The notes under the pieces: model-generated
The model's database searches: none
What the model was told of the DNA's origin: nothing
What the model saw: only the letters and a program-made list of their open reading frames with translations
Shown here: positions 1 through 10,810 of the stretch, one piece after another
Position numbering within the stretch: the stretch's first letter is position 1
Layout of the letters: every line of letters starts with the position of its first letter
NCBI GenBank assembly: GCA_016647705.1
Contig: CM028336.1
Span: 11,540,880 to 11,604,879 of the forward strand
Source: Eucommia ulmoides
Taxonomy: Eukaryota; Streptophyta; Magnoliopsida; Garryales; Eucommiaceae
DNA: 64,000 nucleotides
Direction: 5' to 3'
Translations under genes and position numbers: made by a program

Positions 1-1023
1 GCGGAGGGAGCAGAGAAGACAAGGACTGATGGGGCTTTTGGAGCCCCCCAACCAAGCAAAGTCTCTACTCCATGACTAGCCTTGGACCCGGATACGAGCA
101 TCCTTCTCGAGCAGGGAGCCCTTGAGCACACGGCGATGTTGTCCGCTTATATTAGACACATCATTCCTCCCAGAAACAGAAAATGAATAAGTGCCGAGAC
201 AGATGCCCAGACCCTTGCCAAGCTGCAGAGGGACATGATGTTGGTAGTACTAACACCAAAAGCTATCTGTTTTTTTTTTTTTTTACTGTAATTTGTTCTT
301 GAGCAATCATGTGACCCGTTCTTCTTTTTTTATGTTCTGCAGGTATTATCTAGAGTTTCTTCTGTGTCTGGATGCCTCACTGCCACTTTTGAGAGGAAGG
401 AAAAGCTTGACGAAGAACACAGATAACTCAAAGAGCAGCATAAACATCATGTAGATCAAGTAAGGTGGTGGCATGAGATAAGTAAGATAATGATGGCCAA
501 TGAAGAAAATGCCAAGGAAGAGGCAAAAAAGGCAACCGAGAAGAAAATGAAGCCATCCAAGGAGAAAACGGCCCTTGAATCCTGTTATGGCAGGTTGGAG
601 GCTGACATCGCCGCCATTAGGGAGAGAATGGAAGAGATGAAGAATGAACATTACGCTGCCATCGTCAAAGCCAAGAAGAACTCTATAAGTGAATGGAAGG
701 AGTCTTCAGACTATGCTCAGATGAAAATGCTCATGGCTACCGAGATGGTGAAGAGCGTTCATAGGTATACGATCCGGAACTTATGCCAGTAACACCCTGA
801 TTTTTCGATGGACGACATTGGGATGGATTATTCTGATGTTGAAGAAGGTGCCAGCCCCAAGATAAGGAATGTTGCGATTTATGAAGAAAGTGGAGACGTA
901 GTGATGATGGGAGTTGGGGCTGAGATGGAGGAGGTTGGAGCCAACCAAAGAGATGCCAAAACCAAGACGGGGGCAGTAAACACCAGCTTGAACAAAATGG
1001 ATACATACCAGGGAACATTATAG
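1..1023 (+). pseudogene. Antisense coiled-coil ORF (aORF) of Tat element B
   Basis: This is the plus-strand ORF opposite to B's gag-pol, a known feature of some Tat elements with no established function. The clearest part is 490-1,023: a Lys/Glu-rich, heptad-like coiled coil, then an acidic tail with a PDFSMDDIGMDYSDVEEG motif. One in-frame stop (TAA 790-792) separates the two. Coding resemblance continues left to about 343 past a stop at 424-426. A likely 3' splice site (TTCTGCAG) lies just before 343, with upstream exon-like sequence at 1-250. The counterpart in C is 22,200-23,650. It is a broken copy, and function is not inferred. Confidence 0.6.
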
Positions 1024-2030
1024 CCGGGCAAGATGAACCCCCCGTCAGTGAAGGCGAAGCCAATCCATCCCCCATCGATCAGGAACAAACCTCAATCTCA
1101 ACCCCTCAATCTTGAATCATAAAACTTGAATTTGACCTTTTTTTTTTATGCTTATACTTTTGACGTCCTAGCTTCCCTTGCCTTAAAAATGGCCTTTTTG
1201 TTATGGGCTTTGAGACCTCTTTGGGATGTAATGAACACTTAATGAATGAACGGACATTCCCTTACTTCTGCCCAGAAGATTCTGAACACTTATGATTTTT
1301 CCTTACTGCTTTTGAGTTTGTGAATGCATGCCTTGAAATTTTTTGTTCTAGTCTATCATTGGAGAGTTACTTTCTTCGAAGTAAAGACGTTTCCTCTTCC
1401 TGGTAGTGGAGTTTTACTCCCATCCTCACTTTGGACACACCGAGATGGGAAGATGCCCCAGCTTATAAAATTTATAGAGCGTAAAATTAAGTTTCGGCTT
1501 GGGGAATTATTTTGAACTTATCTTGGAGAAGGACCTGAGCCCCTGCTCGGTCATATTTGAAAACTTAGGGAATATGCCTTAGCCAATTGGATGTCCCTAT
1601 GACTTTCTTCCTAATCCCGGCAAGTCTCTTTTCCATTTAGTTTTATGCCTTTTCTCAGATAAGTGACTGAGAAGAAGTCACGTCCCCCTTTCCGGATATA
1701 AATGTTGAGGAGAGATCATGCTTTCCTTTCTCGGGAAGCATTATTTCATGCAGTTATAATCACCATATCCATAATCTCCCTACCCCCCTGCCTAGTATTT
1801 GAGCAGAGCTCGGGTGGTAGGTTAAAATCCCAAGGGTGGTACCTGTATGGAATCTGGCCCTCGCAGTCCCTAGGGGGTGACCTTAGGCCAGCTTCCTGTG
1901 GCTAGTCACACATGAGTTTTCCTTAGTGGGGCTCATCCTTGAGCCCTTTTAGGTTATCCCAAATTGTCCTTCCAAGGGCATCCTCCCTTTGTATCGCCTG
2001 AGATTAGCTCGGTTGTCAGGGGTAAGATGT
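1024..2030. other. Non-coding spacer of Tat element B between aORF and integrase
   Basis: No convincing coding sequence. Part of it (about 1,795-1,990) is similar to 24,480-24,650 in element C, including the shared stretch TTTAGGTTATCCCAAATT, so it is element sequence. It ends at the TTACC target site of element A. Confidence 0.6.
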
Positions 2031-2035
2031 TTACC
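2031..2035. repeat. Left target-site duplication of element A (TTACC)
   Basis: TTACC here abuts the outer end of the left LTR piece (TGTTACACCCC). The same five bases follow the right LTR at 14,886-14,890. Five bp is the usual Ty3/gypsy duplication length. Confidence 0.8.
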
Positions 2036-2125
2036 TGTTACACCCCACCCCGAACACCCGTTACCCTGGGGTCGGTGTGACGTCGGCATGACATCACTTT
2101 AACGTCCAACCAACCGACATGCCTT
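2036..2125 (-). repeat. Element A 3' LTR, outer fragment
   Basis: TGTTACACCCCACCCC onward aligns by eye with the start of the right LTR at 12,183 for about 90 bases, including GACATCAC and CGTCCAACCAAC. Similarity then stops and Athila-like sequence begins. The exact junction is uncertain by about 15 bases. Confidence 0.8.
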
Positions 2126-2238
2126 GGTTGGCATATGTTTGATAAAATAGGGCATTGTGTGTTCGCTGACAAGGGTTTGAATTGCATGTTCTATTGTTAT
2201 TATTGTGGTTGGTGTTGTGATTTTGATTTTCAGGGAAA

Positions 2239-3340
2239 ATGGTAAAGCGTCGTGCAGCCAAGCAACCACGAACAGACGAACCTCCGCCTGCTTCGGATTA
2301 CAACTCTCTCAAATTTATCTCAAAGCAGGCTGAGGACTGTTACAAAGAGCATGAAAGTAAGTGGCCCGGCATCCGTTAGAGGGGGTTCAGACCTTTGAAT
2401 GAACTCTTGGAAGAAATCAGGACTGTTATTCTACAAAGACGATGGGAACAGTTCTGTGCTCCACCCCCACCAGGGGAGTTGGCCCTTGTATGAGAATTCT
2501 ATGCGAACATTGCAGAGGCCACGGGATTTCAAACAAGGGTCCAGAACATTCCCGTTGTTCAATGCCGACCATTTCAATGAATTGCTGGGATTGACGTGGC
2601 CTGAAGCCTCCAGAGATTTATCCGATGCCGCCACACCGACTATAGGTACGGTGATTCAGACCCTGACGACGGGAAATGCCCAGTGGACAAACACATGTCA
2701 AGGTCAGGCAATCTTCAAGTCTCGGTTTCTGAAACTGATCCCAAAGATTTGGCATTCATTTATTTGCGCCAATCTGCTCCCGACCACCCATGTATCCGAT
2801 GTATCCAAGGAGCGAGCGTTTATGCTCTACGGCATTCATAGAAGGACGCCCGTCAACGTCGGCTGGCATATTTATTCTTTCATAATTCATACTGCCAGGA
2901 TGAAGAAGGGTGGCCTTCCTTTTCCCTCATTCCTCACTGCGCTCTTTCAACGAGCCGGAGTTCGTATCACGTCCACAAGCCCCTTTCCACCTGTAAAGCT
3001 ACTGGATCTTGCAATGATTAACAGGGTATAGAAAGGCGGACCAGGTGAAGGAGAAGAGGGTCAGGAAGAAGAAGAAGCCGACCCTTCGGAGCCACCGACG
3101 CCCTCAACCAGCCGCGGCCAACTCATTCAAATTTCACGAGACGTCCGTAGTCTCCAATCCGATATGAGCCAACTTCAAGCTAATTTGGCTCGGATGGAGA
3201 ACTACATGGATTCCTACATCCGACAACAAGATCAAAACCAAAGAGTTATATTCGAACATCTCGGAATCGACATGGTGCGTTATACGCCGGTGCCGCCTTC
3301 CGAGACTGATGAGCCACCACCGCCATCTCCTCCACAATGA
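2239..3340 (+). pseudogene. Athila-type env-like / putative plant transposon protein, broken
   Basis: Starts at ATG 2,239 (MVKRRAAKQPRTDE), just after a splice-acceptor-like TTGATTTTCAG. The first part carries in-frame stops. A frameshift near 2,550 moves the reading frame to 2,399-3,031, where the recognisable core reads FICANLLPTTHVSDVSKERA followed by a VNVGWHIYS stretch. After a TAG at 3,029-3,031 the same frame continues to 3,340 with an acidic linker and a helical stretch (ENYMDSYIRQQDQNQRVIFE). The pattern matches the env-position ORF of Athila elements. No intact product can be made. Confidence 0.72.
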
Positions 3341-5052
3341 ACGGTAGGAGGTTAGACTTGTATGTCTTCCCTTCTAGGTATGTGTCCACCCCAGTTTTCC
3401 ATACATATTTGTCTATTCTGCTATTGGATTCGCTGCTTAGGCAGTGAAGACACTGTCTTGTTCAAGTTTGGGGGTATATGATATGCAATGCAAGCATGTA
3501 GTTTTTTTTTTGTTTTTTTTTGGGGGGGATATGAAGAAAAACAAAATTGATGTAAAAAGGGACAAAATTCTTTTTGTGTACAAATTGGAGTTTATAATGA
3601 TATTAATGTTAATTTTTTTAGTAAATTTTGAAATTCTTTTTGTTATGCATGTGTAATGTTTAGCTATGCATATGTAAGGATCATTAGTATAAGTAATGTT
3701 AGTTTGCAGAATTAGAGTAGATTTGTTAATGAATATAGTTGTACGTGCATGTTGAGTTTTTGAGTTCGTCCGAACCATGTCCCGATGATAAAAAGTACCC
3801 CCTAAATTGCATATTGAGGTCGAGGGTAATGCCATTCACGTGTGTTTTGTCTGCTTAGCATGTCGATTAGGTAAAAATTATTTTGATCCTAAATCGCACG
3901 ATCGCATAAACTCATTGTATAACTAGTTGAACGATTTGACGCTGATTATTCAGTAATAAGTTCATGACAGAAATGAGGAATTTAGAACTTGATTGGGGGA
4001 GGCTTGAGGCGAAATTATAGGTAAGGTAATTCTGGAGGCATGATATAGGCCTTCATTTTTATCGCTTGAACCGTTTGAAACTAATCTGAAAAGATATTCC
4101 CTCATTCTCCTGTCGAAGCCATAAAACATTTTCACTTCTGAACTTGTTTCTATACTAAAACCAAGTAAATCTTTTAGAACCATTGTCGCTAGGAATAAAA
4201 GTGAAAATTGAGTGAAAACAAGTAGCATTAGATTATGCTAACTTGAAGCGAGTAATTGGGGTTTCAGTTTAAAATGTTTTTGATTAAGTATAAGAGTATT
4301 CACTTATCAATCCTTTAGTTGTATTAACATGCCCCTAAAATTGTATAAAATTGAATAAGTTTAGGGGTATGTTTAAAAAAAAAAATAAAAATACAACAAC
4401 AACCTTATGTGAATATAGTGTTTAATTTCGGTTGTTGTGACAAGTGAATACAAGTTTACTAAATCTTGTTCGGGGTAATACTTTAAAGATAAGGGGGTTA
4501 TGAGAGAGATTTAGCGACAAGCGTTTGTACCTCGAGTATCGTTAAAAATTATAACGAGTTTCTATTTATACGATACCCTTGGTCGTTCTCCAAAGCCAAA
4601 CCAAGCCCTATTGACCTCGGTGAATGTCCGAACTTACATTAGTGGATAGTTGAGCCAAGTCATGCATATGGCTTTCCTGAATGTTTTAACAAGTTTAAGT
4701 TACGACCTTATTCATTGAATAATCCAATCTGACATTTGATTAGTTATATATCCGAGTTCTCTCACACACACACATTTCAATAGGATCTAAAATGATTTTA
4801 ACTGATATTAAGTGTTGAAATTCTAGAACACCACGTGGTGTGTGTTATTCCTTAACCGGATCTGATTACGGGTTGTTGAGGGAAGAATAACATGGTTTCT
4901 TTGACTAAACTTAAATCTCACAGGTGTGTACTTCTTATTTGTTAATGATTACGTATTTGTAGTTTAGAATGTAGCTAATTAGTGTAGTTAGTGTTATTTA
5001 GCATTAGGGTCTTTTGCTCGAGGACTAGCAAAATTTCAAGTTTGGGGGTATT
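3341..5052 (+). other. Athila 3' non-coding region with two polypurine-type tracts
   Basis: No coding signal. The 17-mer TTCAAGTTTGGGGGTAT occurs identically at 3,461-3,477 and 5,035-5,051. The second copy abuts the LTR start and is the expected polypurine tract; the first is 1,574 bp upstream. Confidence 0.65.
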
Positions 5053-6460
5053 TGATAGATGTAAAATACCTATCTAATTCTAAACCGAATTTGCCAGTTT
5101 TCGAGTATTTTATTGGAGTTTGAATACCTTTTTAGCAATTTTTATTAGTCAGGAGAAGGGACGTAAACAATCGGCAAACCGAGCGAAATAGGTGGAGAAA
5201 AGGGTAGCCAAAAAGATGAAAAAATAAGGTTTCAAAGAACAGTGCAATTTCGCCTAGGCGAAGTTTCCACCGCCTAGGCGGAAATTCGTCTGAAGGTTGT
5301 AAGGGCTGAAGTATCGAAATCCGCCTAGGTGAAGTTTCCACCGCCTAAGCGGAAATCCATCAGAACGCTGGAAGTGTTTAACTGCTAGAAGAGCTGCACT
5401 GCTGTAAATTCGCCTAGGCGAAGTAGCTACCGCCTAGGCGGAAATCCGTCAGAAACCTAAGAGAAGAAACCATTGCCTAGGAGGAATTCTAACCGACTTA
5501 AACTCCGCCTAGGTGAAGATTCTACCGCTTAGGCGGAATTCGCAAAATAACCCAAAATATTTGTTTAGATATTTTTGAACCCCTAGGCCTATATATACCC
5601 CTTTCCCACGTCTGAAACAGGTAGTTGAAGAACCCTAACCCTAGTAGAAAGCTCTTTAGCTATATTTTGAAGATCAAGAAGGAGGTTCATCATTCGGACA
5701 AAGAAGGATCACTTGTGGATCGATCATTAGCGACAGTAAACCGTTTCACTTCCAAATTTGATCGTTTCTCTTTTGTTTTTTATCTTTGTAATCACTTTCT
5801 TAGTTAAATGTTACTTAGGTGTAGTTGAAATCATGTAATTGTTAAATTGAATGAATTAGTGTTACTTTAATGTGTTGTTTGTCTAAATCCGATTGTGTTT
5901 ACCATTATTCTTGATATTATGCTTGTATTGATAAATTGAGAATACGGGGTTTGACACTCAGGAGAAGTTACCCTGGATTCGGACTAGGGTAAATACAACG
6001 TGACGTTTTAACGACCCGGGATGGCGTTAGAACGTACGCAATCCATGACGTTGGTTAAAGACTCACGCGACCTAAGGTCATAAAGGCGTTGAAGGGGACT
6101 TCTTCGTTGACACAAAGTCGTATAATCCCTCGTCTTACACTCGGGAGAGGTAGCGGAGAAGTTATTGATACAGAGATTGTCGGAATAGATAGAAAACCAT
6201 TATAGCTAACTTAATGACTTCGATTATGCATTATGTGAAAGAAATCAATTCCTAAGTAATTAGTGTAATTAAAACTAACTTCATAGTTGTCGTTTATCTT
6301 AGTATAGTAAATAGAAAACAAACAAAATTTGATTAGTCGAGATAATATGAAACTATTGAAATCGCAATACTCAGTCGAATTACCTACCTTCCCAGTGGAA
6401 TGATATCCGATCTTACAAGATCCATTATATTAAAACTAGACCTCGTACACTTGCGAGTAG
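5053..6460 (+). repeat. Athila-like 3' LTR with paired palindromes
   Basis: Begins TGATAGATG directly after the polypurine tract. It has a TATA-like box (about 5,590) and a stretch near 5,935-6,100 (GAATACGGGGTTTGACACTC) shared with 30,479 onward in the solo LTR at 27,693-31,041. Between 5,249 and 5,540 it carries pairs of CGCCTAGGCG-type palindromes 20 bp apart. Its 3' end is not resolved. Confidence 0.7.
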
Positions 6461-6493
6461 TCCAATTACCGCGAGGAAGATGGTTGTGAATCC

Positions 6494-6937
6494 TCATGCG
6501 TACACCTACCCACACTCCGATCACCCATACACATACGAGAAACACACACAGTAGCAGTAACGACAACACACACACGCACATACATTGTTGGCACCAAACA
6601 GAAAAACAGAACACACTCACACACATACCCAGCCAAGACGTGAACAAAACCTTTGCACACGAAATGACGCACTGAACGGCGACCACACTGCTGGCCGAAA
6701 ACTCACCACCACCGGCGATCACGAAAACCGACGACCCTTTCCGATCCTCTCTCTCTCTCTCTAGATTTTTCTGATTTCTAGATTTGCTCTTTGATTTTAT
6801 TTATTTATTTTTATCATTACAACATGCAAGAGGGTATTTAAATGCATGAATTTAGTGGTAAGGTTTGATCTCATAATGCCACGTCGCCTACTCTTTCTCT
6901 CCCCCTACCAGCCGACTGATCATCCGATCACACACAC

Positions 6938-6985
<48 letters not shown>

Positions 6986-7273
6986 AACTTTTAATTAATT
7001 ACTCTTTTTTCCCCCTAACATCTTAAAAAAAAAATTCCTAGTCAAAATTTCCCATTTAACATTTTCTTAAATTGTAATTTGATTCCTAACAATTAATTTT
7101 TTTATAAATTGAATGACAATTTGAATCCCAAGTTTGAATAATATTTCTAAATTTTCAATTTGGCCCCTAAACTTTTAATTTGAATTTTAATTGACCCAAT
7201 TTCAACCCGAATTTTTCCAATTACTCTAAAATGTAACTAAAATGATGCAAGTGCTATGATTTGAGGTCTTACA
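6494..7273 (-). repeat. Element A 3' LTR, inner fragment
   Basis: Closely similar to about 14,145-14,885 of the right LTR, including the CA-rich stretch, CTCTCTCT tract and AT-rich U3. It ends GGTCTTACA at 7,273. Next to it, on the minus strand, is a purine-rich tract (AGGAGGGAAGAG) that is the likely polypurine tract. A (TA)n microsatellite sits at about 6,940-6,980. Confidence 0.85.
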
Positions 7274-7500
7274 ACTCTTCCCTCCTAAAAGAAAATTTTG
7301 TCCCGAAATTTTATTACCTAATCGAACAAATGTAGGTATTTGTTCCTCATCTTGTCCTCTCGCTCCCATGTCGCCTCTTCTATTGCATGACTGCACCACA
7401 ACACTTTGACTAATGAAATCGTTTTCGTTCACAACACTTGATTTTTACGGCTTAGGATTTGGACTGGCTCCCCAACGTAGATCAAATCTGCTTCCAATTC
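7274..7500 (-). pseudogene. Element A chromodomain-like C-terminus of integrase
   Basis: The minus-strand translation reads ILSRKNQ, a stop, then ISLVKVLWCSHAIEEATWER and a short helical tail with MRNKYLHLFD. This is the familiar chromodomain pattern (VLW, EATWE, LF end) at the C-terminus of chromoviral integrases, which in intact elements is thought to direct insertion to marked chromatin. At least one stop interrupts it. Confidence 0.7.
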
Positions 7501-8520
7501 GATCAGCTAGGAAGTCAAAACATGAGAAGGGTCTGGCACATATTTCTGGAGCATCGATACATGGAAAACGTCGTGTAGTCGAGGCAACTCTGGCAGTAAC
7601 GCAAGTCTATACGCTGTCGTGCCAACTCGATCTAAAATTTCATAGGGTCTGATGTACCTTGAACTCAACTTTTCTTTCTTCCCGAACCTCATTATGCCTT
7701 TCCACGGAGAAATACGCAAGAACACATGATCCCCTACTTCGAACTCCAACTCCCGCCGACGCTTGTCTGCATTACTCTTTTGTTGACTTTGAGCAATTTT
7801 TTATTTATTTTTTTAATTTTTCCCAAATAACCTTCACTTTGTCTATTGCCATCTGGGCTATATCGGACATTAACAATTTACTTTCACCCATCTTAGTCTA
7901 ACAGACTGGGGTTCTGCATCTTCTACCATACAACGTTTCATACGGGGCCATCTCGATTGCCGAATGGTAGTTGTTGTTGTAGGCGAATTCCATCAACAGC
8001 AAATGATCATCCCAACTACTAGGAAATTCCATAACACATCCCCTCAACATATCCTCTAACGTCTGAATCGTACGCTTTGATTGTCCGTTTGTCTAAGGAT
8101 GGAAAGCGGTGCTAAATTTCAGCTTGGTACCCAAAGCAATCTGGAGACTCAGCTAAAACCTCGAAGTAAATCTTGGATCTCTATCCGACACTATAGAATC
8201 CGGTGTGCCATGTAACCTAACAATCTTATCGATATACAATTGGGCATATTTTTCAATAGAATACGTCGTCTTTACGGCCAGAAAATGAGATGACTTGGTA
8301 AGCCTATCAATGATCACCCAGATGGAATTATACCCCTTTTGAGTACGAGGTAATCCCGAAATAAAATCCATCGTGATATGCTCTTATTTCCGCTTTGGAA
8401 TAGGTAGAGATTGTAACAATCCACTTGGACGTTGATGCTTAATCTTTACTTGCTGACAAATAAGACACCTGGCAACAAATTCTGCGATTTCCCGTTTCAT
8501 TCCGATCCACTAATAATGTT
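7501..8520 (-). pseudogene. Element A integrase core and GPY/F-like region
   Basis: The core is at 8,153-8,371 (MDFISGLPRT, IDRLTKSSHFLAVK, then SDRDPRFTS, giving two catalytic-type Asp). The C-terminal segment is at 7,507-7,749 (VGDHVFLRISPWKG, RYIRPYEILDRVG, HDVFHVSMLQKYVPD). Between them is a remnant in which AFHP is followed by TAG at 8,093-8,095 where Gln is expected. Another TAG (8,510-8,512) falls where a Trp is usual. The zinc-binding H2C2 portion is just upstream. The gene is dead. Confidence 0.8.
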
Positions 8521-8800
8521 TACGGAAATCTTGATACATTTTAGTACTCCTTGAATGTATCGCGTATGCTGAGCTATACGCTTCTTCCAAGATATCCCTT
8601 TTTAAATTAACGTCATCAGGCACACACAGCCGGTTTCCAACCATCAAAGCTTCATCACTTTCTCTGACATGATTATCAGCCCTGCGCCCATTTTTCACTT
8701 CATCCCAAATCCTTTCCAATTGAACGTCTGACTTCTGAGCTTCAATAATACGGTCAATCAACGTCGGCCTCAAAGTCAAAGTCGCAAACAATGCTGCCGT
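8510..8800 (-). pseudogene. Element A integrase zinc-binding (H2C2) region
   Basis: The minus-strand frame reads from LRPTLIDRIIEAQKSD to MYQDFRKHY, the typical lead into the integrase HHCC domain. The Cys pair continues past the stop at 8,510-8,512 (near [11 protein letters not shown], about 8,430-8,480). Confidence 0.7.
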
Positions 8801-9013
8801 CTGACCAACCGCTAACTAAATACACAACGATCTCCACTCGGTATACAGATTAGTATGTACTACTCGAATGTGTGCGATCGAACCTGCCGATTTCTGACTC
8901 AACACATCCGCTACAACATTAGCTTTCCCTAGATGATAATGGATGGTGCAATCGTAATCTTTAATCAACTCTATCCAGTGCCTTTGTCTCAAATTTAGCT
9001 CATTCTGAGTAAA

Positions 9014-9300
9014 CTAGTATTTCAAACTTTGGTGGTCGGTGTATATTTCACACGTCTCGCCATACAGGTAGTGCCTGCAAATCTTCAGGGCCAACACAAT
9101 CGCTGCCGACTCTAAATCATGCGTCAGGTAATTACGCTCATGGTTCTTCAATTTCTGAGATACATATGTGATTATGTGACCATGCTGTATCAGAACACAT
9201 CCCAGCCCTTGGTGTGACACGTCGCTATAAATCACAAAACCACCCATTTCTAACGAGAAGGACAATATTGGTGCCGATATCAATCTACTCTTCAACTACT
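9014..9300 (-). pseudogene. Element A RNase H domain
   Basis: The minus-strand sequence includes [24 protein letters not shown]-like and [12 protein letters not shown] stretches, and YTDHQSLKY. This matches the retroelement RNase H-like domain that follows reverse transcriptase, with the D of YSD and the TDH site present. Stops lie on both sides. Confidence 0.8.
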
Positions 9301-9388
9301 GGAAACTTTGCTCACATTTATCGGTCCACTCAAATTTGGATTCCTTGTGGGTCAGTCAAGTCAACGGGGCAGCTATAACAGAAAATCC

Positions 9389-10140
9389 CTACACAAACCG
9401 TCGATAGTAACCCGCTAATCCTAAAAAGCTTCGGACTTCAATCACATTTTTTGGTCTTTCCCATTGAACAACAGCTTCAACTTTCTTTGGGTCCACCTGA
9501 ATACCATCTCCTGAGATAACATGCCCTAAAAATATCACATGATCTAACCAAAATTCACATTTACTGAATTTCGCATATAACCGCTTCTCCCACAACGTCT
9601 GCAACACAATCTGAAGATGCTCTGCATGCTCTTCTCTACTTTGGGAATAGATCAATATATCGTCAATGAATACGATAATAAATTGATCCAGATAAGGTTA
9701 GAAGATCTAATTCATCAGATCCATAAAAACAGCAGGGGCATTTGTCAATCCGAAGGGCATAACCAGAAATTCATAATGTCCATATCTCGTACGGAATGCT
9801 GTTTTTGCCACATCACTGTCTCCGACTTTCAATTGGTGATACCCCGATCGAAGATCTATCTTGGAAAACACTTTATCCTTCTGGAGCTGGTCGAATAAGT
9901 CATCAATCCTAGGTAACGGATATTTATTACAAATCGTCACCCTATTTAGCTGCCGATAGTCGATACACATTCTCAACGTGCCATCCTTCTTCTTCACGAA
10001 CAACACTGGGGCTTCCCATGGGGAAACACTGGGTCTGATAAACCCACGATCTAATAAATCTTGCAACTACACTTTCAATTCCTTCAGCTCGGTAGGTTCC
10101 ATATGATAGGGTAGAATCGATATAGGGGCAGTACCTGGAA
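9389..10140 (-). pseudogene. Element A reverse transcriptase
   Basis: Two frame-consistent segments. The first (9,707-10,066) has [31 protein letters not shown] with the first catalytic Asp, and [12 protein letters not shown]. The second (9,389-9,655) has [16 protein letters not shown] and [11 protein letters not shown]. Between them the frame reads [13 protein letters not shown], so the DD pair is preserved. Stops near 9,700-9,720 (CAG/CAA-type positions) and at 10,067-10,069 inactivate it. Confidence 0.88.
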
Positions 10141-10240
10141 GTAACTCAATTGTGAATTCCATCTCCCTATCTATTGGCAACCCTGGCAACTCTTCTGGAA
10201 ATACGTCGAGAAAATCTCTGACCACTGGAATATTTTCCAT

Positions 10241-10790
10241 CTAAACTTCTTTCTGACTGGTGTCGATCACTTGCGCAAGGTATCCCTGACATCCTTTCTT
10301 TAATAATTTCTTGGCTTCTAGGGCTAGAATTAAACTGATAGGAGTGCTAATTCTGTCTCCCGCAAATACAAATTCTGGCTCGCCAGAGATTCGAAATATC
10401 ACCTCCATCTTAAAACAATCCACTGTGGCATGATATCCAAATAGAAACTCCGTACCCAGTATCATATCGAAATCGTGAATACCCAAGGGTAATAGATCTG
10501 TCAATAACTCCCTGTCACCAATCTGAAACGGGCTGTCTTTATACACACTATCAATCTATACCGACTCACCCACCGGAGTAGAAATTACAATACGGTATGA
10601 TAAAGAAATGGGAAACTTGCTTAAATGCATCATGAAAGTTGCCGAAACAAATGAATACGTAGAACCGGGATCAATAAGTACACAAGCATCTCTAGCATAT
10701 AAAGACATGATAGCTGTGACCATGTCAGGAGTAGCTTGGGCATCCTGACGAGTGGTAGCAAACACATGGCCTCACGTCGGAGGTCTACCA
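10241..10790 (-). pseudogene. Element A aspartic protease
   Basis: The minus-strand frame has the active-site stretch CVLIDPGSTYSFVS, where the plant Ty3/gypsy pattern is usually DSGA or DPGA. Further on is a region with GIHDFDMILGTEFLF, typical of the retroviral-type protease RVP_2 family. A stop near 10,555 splits it. It would normally process the gag-pol polyprotein. Confidence 0.78.
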
Positions 10791-10810
10791 GCAGATCTCC
10801 TACTATGCCC

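Larger units (their letters stand above)
2126..6490 (+). mobile_element. Athila-like retrotransposon fragment (env-like ORF to 3' LTR)
   Basis: This plus-strand fragment lies inside the 3' LTR of element A. It contains a broken env-like ORF (2,239-3,340), a long non-coding 3' region, two identical polypurine-type tracts, and an LTR beginning TGATAGATG at 5,053. The 5' LTR, gag and pol are absent. The right edge is poorly defined: similarity to the related solo LTR at 27,693-31,041 fades after about 6,455, and element A's LTR resumes near 6,494. Confidence 0.75.

Noticed and set aside
7413-9898. Plus-strand open frames across element A pol
   Set aside because: They lie opposite recognisable protease, reverse transcriptase and integrase motifs on the minus strand and have no motifs of their own.
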